Source: Pelobacter sp. (GTDB lineage Bacteria > Desulfobacterota > Desulfuromonadia > Geobacterales > Pseudopelobacteraceae). From it: a DNA stretch of 64,000 bases. The DNA lies in assembly GCA_030824515.1 (NCBI GenBank), contig JAVBXN010000047.1, positions 16,602-80,601 of the forward strand, given 5' to 3'. The notes beneath the pieces were generated by a model, which saw only the letters and a list, made by a program, of their open reading frames with translations, was not told the origin of the DNA and did no database searches. Below are positions 57,386-64,000 of this stretch, in pieces; position 1 is the stretch's first letter; each line of letters opens with the position of its first letter. The translations under genes and the position numbers were made by a program.

Positions 57386-57472
57386 TGGTGCCGAAGGCGA
57401 GACTCGAACTCGCATGGGCTGTTGCCCGCCACCCCCTCAAGATGGTGTGTCTACCAGTTCCACCACTTCGGC
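57386..57472 (-). tRNA. tRNA-Leu (anticodon GAG)
   Basis: The minus strand folds as a class II tRNA: acceptor GCCGAAG/CTTCGGC, D-arm with GGTAGACAC, anticodon stem CCATC/GGTGG with loop TTGAGGG, a long variable arm (GGCGGGCAACAGCCC region) and T-arm GCGAGTTCGAGTCTCGC. CCA is encoded. The anticodon is GAG, reading CUC and CUU. No promoter or terminator separates it from secG 43 bases upstream, so it is probably processed from the gap-pgk-tpiA-secG transcript. Confidence 0.97.
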
Positions 57473-57515
57473 AATTGAGCTTTTTTGTCTACCACAATCT
57501 GTTGCAGGAATCAAT

Positions 57516-57920
57516 CTATTTTTGTTGTGCCGGAGCAACTGGAGCAACTGGAGCAACCGGAGCTGCAGGAACAGCAGCAGGCTTGCCACTCTGGACCGGA
57601 GTTGTTGCCGGTGCCTGGGTTGCCGGAGCGGCCGGAGCAGTCTGTGCAGGAGCAGCCTTCCCCTTACCGGCCATAATCGAAGATGATGACGGCATTCCGG
57701 AGATATAGGCCAATGTCAACGATGTCAGCATGAAAACGACTGCTGCACCGGTTGTCATTTTGCTTAAGAACGAAGTCCCACCGCCAGCGCCAAAAACAGA
57801 CTGGCTACCGCTGCTGCCGAACGATGCCCCCATCTCGGCACCCTTGCCGGACTGAAGGAGTACAACACCGATCAAAAACAAACTAACAATCACATGCAAG
57901 ATGGTAAGAACTATTGTCAT
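57516..57920 (-). CDS. secG: Preprotein translocase subunit SecG
   Basis: The 134-residue protein has two membrane helices (about 3-22 and 55-75) around the SecG loop ([30 protein letters not shown], residues about 19-48). SecG assists the SecYE channel. The C-terminus beyond residue 82 is an extension rich in Ala, Pro and Thr with APV repeats, more than 50 residues long, as often seen in Geobacter-type SecG. It follows tpiA by 108 bases and precedes tRNA-Leu. Confidence 0.95.
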   Translation of the reverse strand: MTIVLTILHVIVSLFLIGVVLLQSGKGAEMGASFGSSGSQSVFGAGGGTSFLSKMTTGAAVVFMLTSLTLAYISGMPSSSSIMAGKGKAAPAQTAPAAPATQAPATTPVQSGKPAAVPAAPVAPVAPVAPAQQK

Positions 57921-58028
57921 GCCATATCCCCTACTGATAATTTAAAGAGAAATGAGTATCACAAAATAGTGCAGGCTGTAAAGTTATAATTAACTGAACA
58001 AATTGCCGACTCAACTGAAACACTCTTC

Positions 58029-58784
58029 TCAGGCATTGAAGTTGGCAATAGCCGCGAATGAATCCGCTTTGAGACTCGCTCCGCCGACCAGCGCCCCATC
58101 AATGTCAGGCCGGGCCATCAATCCCTTCACGTTGTCCGGCTTGACGCTGCCACCGTACAGGATACGGATTTTTTCGGCTGCGGTGGCACCGGAGAGTTGC
58201 GAAACCTGGCCGCGAATAAATGAATGCACCTCCTGCGCCTGATCATCACTGGCCGTTTTTCCTGTCCCGATAGCCCAGACCGGCTCGTAGGCAATAATCA
58301 CATTGGCCAGGGTTTCAGCGGTAATTCCGGCAAGACTGCCTTGAATCTGAGCCTCAACAACTGAAAAAGTCCTTCCCGACTCGCGCTCTTCAAGCGTCTC
58401 ACCGACGCAGACGATGGCGGTCAACCCGGCCGTTATGGCTGCTTTGGCCTTTTTGTTTACGGTCGCATCCGTCTCGCCAAAGTACTGGCGGCGCTCGGAA
58501 TGCCCGATTATGACATGGCTGCAGCCGGCGTCTTTCAACAATTTGGGCGCTACCTCGCCGGTAAACGCGCCCTCCTCTTCCCAAAAGCAGTCCTGGGCAG
58601 CCAGATTAATATTCGAGCCCTTCAGCACTTCGGACACTCGGCTCAGCGCCGTAAACACCGGAGCAACAACTATTTCCACATCACGGTTTTTATCCACAAG
58701 CGGCTTAAGCCCATCAATCAGGGCGAGCGACTCACCGATCGACTTGAACAGCTTCCAGTTGCCAGCAATTACGGGTGTACGCAT
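58029..58784 (-). CDS. tpiA: Triosephosphate isomerase
   Basis: The 251-residue enzyme interconverts dihydroxyacetone phosphate and glyceraldehyde-3-phosphate. Catalytic residues are visible: Lys in AGNWKLFKS, His in [13 protein letters not shown] and Glu in [13 protein letters not shown]. The phosphate loop YGGSVKPDN follows. Length is standard. It follows pgk by 14 bases in the gap-pgk-tpiA-secG order. Confidence 0.98.
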   Translation of the reverse strand: MRTPVIAGNWKLFKSIGESLALIDGLKPLVDKNRDVEIVVAPVFTALSRVSEVLKGSNINLAAQDCFWEEEGAFTGEVAPKLLKDAGCSHVIIGHSERRQYFGETDATVNKKAKAAITAGLTAIVCVGETLEERESGRTFSVVEAQIQGSLAGITAETLANVIIAYEPVWAIGTGKTASDDQAQEVHSFIRGQVSQLSGATAAEKIRILYGGSVKPDNVKGLMARPDIDGALVGGASLKADSFAAIANFNA

Positions 58785-58798
58785 AATTTTACCGCCCC

Positions 58799-59998
58799 CT
58801 ATTTCTTTGCCTTGACGTCAAGAGCCTTGACGCCAGGCAGTGTTTTACCTTCAAGCAGCTCCAGAAAGGCTCCTCCACCGGTAGAGATATAGCTGACACG
58901 GTTTTCCACGCCGGCCTTGCGAACGGCCGAATCGGTGTCACCGCCGCCGATAATAGTCGTGGCGAAACAGTTTGCAACGGCCTCGGCAACCGCATAAGTG
59001 CCCCTGGAGAAAGCGTCCATTTCGAAAACGCCCATCGGGCCGTTCCAGATAACGGTCTTGGCATCCCGCAATGTTTCGGCAAACAGTGTCGTTGAGGCCG
59101 GGCCGATATCCAGAGCCATCCATCCTTCCGGGATCTCCTGAGCAGTAGTTATGAAATTGGTGGCATTGGCCTCGAACGCGTTGGCAACCACACAATCCAC
59201 CGGCAGGTAGAACATGACGCCCTTCTTGCGGGCCTTATCCATGATTTTGCGCGCGGTGGGAATCAGTTCATCCTCCACCAATGATTTACCGACTGAATAG
59301 CCCATGGCTTTTAGAAACGTAAAAGCCATGCCGCCGCCAATGACGACCTTGTCGACCTTGTTCAGCAGGGTTTCGAGAACCTCCAGCTTGCCCGAGACCT
59401 TGGCCCCGCCTAGTATGGCAACCAGTGGACGAACCGGGTTCTGCATGGCCTTGTTGAAAAAAGTCATTTCATTCTTCATCAAGAACCCTGCAGCGATAAC
59501 AGGAATATTCCTGGTAATGGCCTCCACTGATGCATGTGCACGGTGCGATACGGCAAAAGCGTCATTCACGTATATTTCACAACCATTGGATAATTTCACC
59601 GCAAAATCGGCATCGTTTTTTTCTTCGCCCGGATAGAAGCGGACATTTTCCAGCATAACCGCCTCGCCCGGCTTCATTGCGTCGATCAGCGCATCGACCT
59701 CAGGGCCAAAACAGTCCGGTGCCTGCTTGATCTTTTTGCCCAGCAACTCGGAAAGCCGCTTGGTCGCCGGCGCCATGGTATATTTAGGTTTCTTTTCGCC
59801 CTTCGGACGTCCGAGATGCGAAGCCAGCACCACCCGCGCCCCCTGTTCCAGCGCGTATTTAATGGTCGGCACGGCGCCGGAGATACGTGTGTCTTCGGTG
59901 ATGTTGCCCTTTTCATCCTGCGGCACATTGAAATCGACACGAATAAAAACCTTTTTACCCTTCAGGTCCTTGATTTCATCAATATAACGGATCGGCAT
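58799..59998 (-). CDS. pgk: Phosphoglycerate kinase
   Basis: The 399-residue enzyme makes ATP and 3-phosphoglycerate from 1,3-bisphosphoglycerate. Motifs: [45 protein letters not shown], the nucleotide-binding [12 protein letters not shown] and the C-terminal [13 protein letters not shown] and [13 protein letters not shown]. Length is typical. It is downstream of gap, with a hairpin terminator in the gap between them. Confidence 0.98.
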   Translation of the reverse strand: MPIRYIDEIKDLKGKKVFIRVDFNVPQDEKGNITEDTRISGAVPTIKYALEQGARVVLASHLGRPKGEKKPKYTMAPATKRLSELLGKKIKQAPDCFGPEVDALIDAMKPGEAVMLENVRFYPGEEKNDADFAVKLSNGCEIYVNDAFAVSHRAHASVEAITRNIPVIAAGFLMKNEMTFFNKAMQNPVRPLVAILGGAKVSGKLEVLETLLNKVDKVVIGGGMAFTFLKAMGYSVGKSLVEDELIPTARKIMDKARKKGVMFYLPVDCVVANAFEANATNFITTAQEIPEGWMALDIGPASTTLFAETLRDAKTVIWNGPMGVFEMDAFSRGTYAVAEAVANCFATTIIGGGDTDSAVRKAGVENRVSYISTGGGAFLELLEGKTLPGVKALDVKAKK

Positions 59999-60033
59999 GA
60001 TTAGCCCCCTTCACAAAATAGTCAATATCGTCG

Positions 60034-60062
60034 AAAAAAAAGAGGGGGAAAAATCCCCCTCC
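60034..60062 (-). terminator. Intercistronic terminator between gap and pgk
   Basis: On the minus strand GGAGGGGGATTTTTCCCCCTC forms a seven-base-pair G/C stem followed by eight T residues, 20 bases after the gap stop. It should end most gap transcripts and reduce expression of pgk-tpiA-secG. Confidence 0.8.
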
Positions 60063-60082
60063 TTGTGCTGCCTGGATTCATA

Positions 60083-61135
<1,053 letters not shown>

Positions 61136-61158
61136 TTACTCGCATTGTAAGCTTTTGG

Positions 61159-61186
61159 ATAATAGAACATATAAAATAATCGTCAA
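61159..61186 (-). promoter_or_regulatory. gap: Sigma-70 promoter of gap operon
   Basis: On the minus strand TTGACG (61181-61186), a 16-base AT-rich spacer and TATTAT (61159-61164) each match at five of six positions. The predicted start leaves a leader of about 65 bases before the gap ATG. Confidence 0.7.
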
Positions 61187-61289
61187 CAATAATTTTAAAT
61201 TTCAGAAAGATCTTTAAGTAAACAATCGAATTTTAGATATTACTTTGTGAAAACTATGGTAAAAGTTACCGGATAATACAAATACATGC

Positions 61290-63368
61290 ATGAACAATCA
61301 AGGATCCATGAAACAGTCCCTTGAAAAAAGAATCACCGTATTCGCATTTGTCATCCTTTCCATGACAATTCTCGCCAGTACGGCTATGGAGATTATAGCC
61401 ATACGCAAGGATTATATTAAGGAAATACAGCTGCGATCGGAAACAATAGGTACGTCATTAAAGACTTCCATAGAAAAAGTTCTTGCACTTGGCATCAGTA
61501 TATCGGACATCAGCGGACTCGAAGACAAATGCAGGGAAAGTATTCAGGCCGATCCGGATATGGCTTACTGCATAATTTCAGATATTAAAGGCGAAATCCT
61601 CTTTTATAACGAGAAACAGCCCAACCCATCCATCGCCATAAAAGACCAACTTAAACTACCTGCATTTTCACATAGCAAGGAAACAATCACACAGTTTTCC
61701 ACCAAAAGAGGCACTTATTTCGACACACTAACGCCAATCAGATCCTTTGACTCATCCACTGTTGCTCATATACACATAGGTTTCCCACAGAGCACGGTTG
61801 ACAAGAAGGTTCAGGCGATTGTCATTCGATCCGTGATTGTTTTTTTTGTATTCTTCTCCATATCATTCGCAACTGTTGTTCTTTTTGTTAAGAGATGCAT
61901 TGTAACTCCAATCTCCGAACTTCTTAACAGCGTAATCAGGATTTCACAGGGAGATTATACCGCTACGATTCAACATCTTCCCATTCACGAGTTTGATGAA
62001 CTTGCACAAAACATCAATCAGATGTCAAATTCGCTTGACTCCAGGGGCAAAGAACTAAGAAAGAATTATGACGAACTCACCAGCACCCATTCACACTTGC
62101 ATAACTCATACATGCGCCTTGAAGCACTCAGTCTCGAACTAGAGAAATCTGAAGAACTCTTCAAAAAGATTATTGAAGAGTCCGGCGATGCAATTTTGAT
62201 ACTCGACAAATCCGAGCATGTGCTGATAGCCAACAAAAGAGCCGCTGAATTGCTAGACATACCTCCGGATAATATTTCGGGTCAACATATCTCAAGCATC
62301 CTGCTGTCAATTGAGGCAGAAAACATATCTTTCCTTCTGAACTCCATCAACAGAGCCTTCAGCCAGCAATCACTATGCGAAGAAATGATCTTCAACAGCC
62401 ACATGCAACAACGCATAGGAAAGCTGGATATCAGCAGTATTTCACAAGGCGAAAAAGACCTGCTTCAACTCGTTATCCGTGACATTACTCGTGAGAGGGA
62501 AATAATTACAAATCTTGAACAAAGTGCTGCTGGCCTCGCCCGCCTGAACAAAATGAAGGATTCATTTCTAGGACTGGCATCCCATGAGCTGAAAACACCC
62601 CTGACAGTCATCCTGGGATACTCGGAATTGTTACAGAATGACATGAAAGACCAGATATCCGAAAATGCCTCTGAAATGATAACCAACATAACAAATGCGG
62701 CGATGAGGCTGGATGAAATTGTCAAGGATATGATTGACGTCTCGCTGCTGGATCAGAATCAGATCGGACTCAAACGTGTATCACTGAACCTGAACGTGTT
62801 AATTGAAACGACGGTACGGGAGTTAAGATTGTTTTTTGCTCTAAGAAAACAGGACATTCTCTTACATCTGGACCCGACACTACCATTATATGAAGGAGAC
62901 AAATCCAGGCTCATCCAGATGTTCACGAATATAATCGGCAATGCAATAAAATTTACTCCGGATGGAGGAAAAATCACTGTTACCACATCTCTGAGGAAAG
63001 TTTTGCAAAACAGAACAAATGACGGATTTTGTGATATAGGCTCAACACAAATAACGACTGAATATCAGGATGCCATTGAAATAAAGATTTCCGACACAGG
63101 CATAGGAATCAGTCTTGACGATCAGGTAAAAATCTTTGACAAGTTTTATGAAGCTGGAAACATTGAAGAGCACAGTACCGGCAAGGTAGCTTTCAAGTCG
63201 CGTGGTACTGGCCTGGGACTATCCATTGCAAAAGGAATCGCCGAAGTTCATGGCGGGCAGATATGGGTCGAATCAACCGGGCATGATCTACTGACTTTCC
63301 CAGGATCCACCTTTTTCATCCTGCTGCCACTTGACACGAGCAATCCGAGTGGTAACATCGCTAATTGA
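61290..63368 (+). CDS. Membrane sensor histidine kinase with HAMP and PAS domains, no adjacent regulator
   Basis: The 692-residue protein has two membrane helices (about 13-35 and 172-196) enclosing a periplasmic sensor domain, a HAMP linker (PISELLNSVIRISQGDY), a coiled coil, a PAS domain (about 285-395, SEELFKKIIEESGDAILILD), a HisKA domain with phospho-His about residue 432 in ASHELKTPLTV, and an ATPase domain with N box NIIGNAIKFTPDGG, G1 DTGIGIS, F box FDKFYEAG and G2 RGTGLGLSIAKG. ATG at 61308 has AAGGA just upstream and may be the true start. No response regulator is encoded beside it. It is transcribed divergently from gap; GGTAA/TTACC (61258-61270) is a small palindrome just upstream. 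Confidence 0.93.
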   Translation: MNNQGSMKQSLEKRITVFAFVILSMTILASTAMEIIAIRKDYIKEIQLRSETIGTSLKTSIEKVLALGISISDISGLEDKCRESIQADPDMAYCIISDIKGEILFYNEKQPNPSIAIKDQLKLPAFSHSKETITQFSTKRGTYFDTLTPIRSFDSSTVAHIHIGFPQSTVDKKVQAIVIRSVIVFFVFFSISFATVVLFVKRCIVTPISELLNSVIRISQGDYTATIQHLPIHEFDELAQNINQMSNSLDSRGKELRKNYDELTSTHSHLHNSYMRLEALSLELEKSEELFKKIIEESGDAILILDKSEHVLIANKRAAELLDIPPDNISGQHISSILLSIEAENISFLLNSINRAFSQQSLCEEMIFNSHMQQRIGKLDISSISQGEKDLLQLVIRDITREREIITNLEQSAAGLARLNKMKDSFLGLASHELKTPLTVILGYSELLQNDMKDQISENASEMITNITNAAMRLDEIVKDMIDVSLLDQNQIGLKRVSLNLNVLIETTVRELRLFFALRKQDILLHLDPTLPLYEGDKSRLIQMFTNIIGNAIKFTPDGGKITVTTSLRKVLQNRTNDGFCDIGSTQITTEYQDAIEIKISDTGIGISLDDQVKIFDKFYEAGNIEEHSTGKVAFKSRGTGLGLSIAKGIAEVHGGQIWVESTGHDLLTFPGSTFFILLPLDTSNPSGNIAN

Positions 63369-63425
63369 ATCAGACAATTCAATACCAGCAACGCAATCCG
63401 GTGACTTAAAAGGAGGACCACTCTA

Positions 63426-63806
63426 ATGGCTTCTAGAAAACCTGCAGCGGTAGCAACAACCAAAGAATTGAAACCATCCAAAGCAAAACCTGTAAAATCA
63501 GATGTCCAGATTTCCGAAAAAAGCAGTGAGGAATTGGTAATCGAGAACTTTGCTGCTTTATCCCAGCTTGTCGAGTCCTTGAGCGAAACACTGGACATGC
63601 TTGTTCAGAAAGCTGAAAGCATGGCTATTCATATTATTGCGACTGAAGAAATGCTGGCAGAAATAGTCGCTGATAACGGTTTGAATCTCGCCCGGGTCAA
63701 TGCGCGCATCAGGGCAAAGATCGCATCAGGGTCAGACAACATCAACGATGCCAGCAGAGCCATTGATGTTGCAGCGGCAATAGCATCGCCATTGCCCCGC
63801 CGATAA
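63426..63806 (+). CDS. Small Lys/Ala-rich protein of unknown function
   Basis: The 126-residue protein has AGGAGG (in AAAAGGAGGACC) upstream of its ATG and a terminator after it, so it is a real gene. The first 28 residues are basic and rich in Pro, Ala and Lys (SKAKPVKSD); the middle (about 32-90) is predicted helical with heptad-like spacing of Leu and Ile (LSQLVESLSETLDMLVQKA). There is no signal peptide, membrane segment, cysteine or known motif. It lies 57 bases after the sensor kinase and may be co-transcribed. I do not recognise the family; a phasin-like or nucleoid-associated protein is possible but unsupported. Confidence 0.75.
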   Translation: MASRKPAAVATTKELKPSKAKPVKSDVQISEKSSEELVIENFAALSQLVESLSETLDMLVQKAESMAIHIIATEEMLAEIVADNGLNLARVNARIRAKIASGSDNINDASRAIDVAAAIASPLPRR

Positions 63807-63828
63807 CAACAATAAATATCTGAAAATC

Positions 63829-63855
63829 AAAAACCCTCAGCTAGAGGGTTTTTTT
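63829..63855 (+). terminator. Intrinsic terminator after the small Lys/Ala-rich gene
   Basis: AAAAACCCTC and GAGGGTTTTTTT form a hairpin with the five-base loop AGCTA and a T7 tail, starting 22 bases after the stop. A strong terminator for the kinase and small-protein unit. Confidence 0.88.
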
Positions 63856-63918
63856 ATTGTTAACTTTAAGAAACAAATGTTATCCTATAAAAAGCAGTTG
63901 ACCTTTTGATTTTGCTTC

Positions 63919-63958
63919 AACCTCCTGATATCATGTTGCAATCACAGATCAGGAGGTT
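63919..63958 (+). promoter_or_regulatory. Hairpin that pairs with the ribosome binding site of the last gene
   Basis: AACCTCCTGAT (63919-63929) is the exact complement of ATCAGGAGGTT (63948-63958), an 11-base-pair stem with an 18-base loop. The right arm contains the AGGAGG of the gene starting at 63965, so the folded leader would block translation. Confidence 0.6.
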
Positions 63959-63964
63959 CACCAA

Positions 63965-64000
63965 ATGGGTGAGTGTAATAATCGCGCTTCGCGGGTTCCT
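63965..64000 (+). CDS. Start of an unidentified gene, cut by window edge
   Basis: ATG at 63965 follows a perfect AGGAGG with eight bases spacing and opens a frame of 12 residues (MGECNNRASRVP) to the window end. Nothing can be said about function. Its leader can fold into a hairpin that hides the ribosome site. Confidence 0.5.
   Translation, partial: MGECNNRASRVP

Noticed and set aside
57386..57472. tRNA-Leu as an integration site for a mobile element
   Set aside because: No integrase, no repeated tRNA 3' end and ordinary core genes on both sides.

Overview
This window looks like a chromosome segment from a Geobacter-type bacterium (Desulfuromonadia, order Geobacterales; relatives such as Geobacter, Geotalea, Trichlorobacter or Pelobacter propionicus). 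The best markers are two very short type IV pilins of the geopilin kind (about 60 residues after leader cleavage), a PilR-type sigma-54 activator beside them, a geopilin-domain-2-like secreted protein, a cbb3-type oxidase set and the gap-pgk-tpiA-secG-tRNA-Leu order. The assignment rests on motif recognition only; no database search was run.

Layout. 1-3.2 kb (minus): end of a CheX-like gene and a compact cbb3 oxidase operon (ccoN, a CcoO with an extra cytochrome domain, a tiny CcoQ-like subunit, a one-heme CcoP-like subunit). 3.3-12.4 kb (minus): secreted transglutaminase-like protein with a charged helical arm, guaBA, an HD-GYP protein, an M42 peptidase, an Elp3-like radical SAM protein and rnc. 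12.6-17.0 kb (plus): tmk, holB, ricT-like gene and metG. 17.0-19.7 kb: a palindromic GTAGGGGCGA repeat, then an ABC-2 exporter with a TPR/pseudopilin-like partner.

20.0-46.3 kb is a visibly AT-richer glycosylation island. Five plus-strand genes (split transketolase, membrane protein, epimerase-GT2 fusion, methyltransferase) converge on a six-gene minus-strand operon. That operon begins with an 11.2-kb gene for a 3732-residue protein carrying six TPR plus O-GlcNAc-transferase-like (GT41) modules in one chain. It continues with a GT2-TPR-GT41 fusion, a radical SAM-methyltransferase fusion, a TMTC-like membrane glycosyltransferase with TPRs, a small methyltransferase and an ArnT/PMT-like membrane glycosyltransferase. 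Directly upstream lie pilR, two geopilin genes, each with its own sigma-54 promoter, and the geopilin-domain-2-like gene. A strong terminator separates them from the giant gene. This is the most unusual part of the window: an apparent protein or pilin O-glycosylation system built around a multi-active-site GT41 enzyme.

47.1-64 kb: pilR, without pilS or the pilus motor genes beside it; a MacAB-like efflux set; eno and pgi; hrpB; the secG-tpiA-pgk-gap operon ending in tRNA-Leu(GAG); a sensor histidine kinase without a neighbouring regulator; a small Lys/Ala-rich protein of unknown function; and the start of a gene whose ribosome binding site lies inside a hairpin. Five enzymes of central glycolysis therefore sit within 10 kb.
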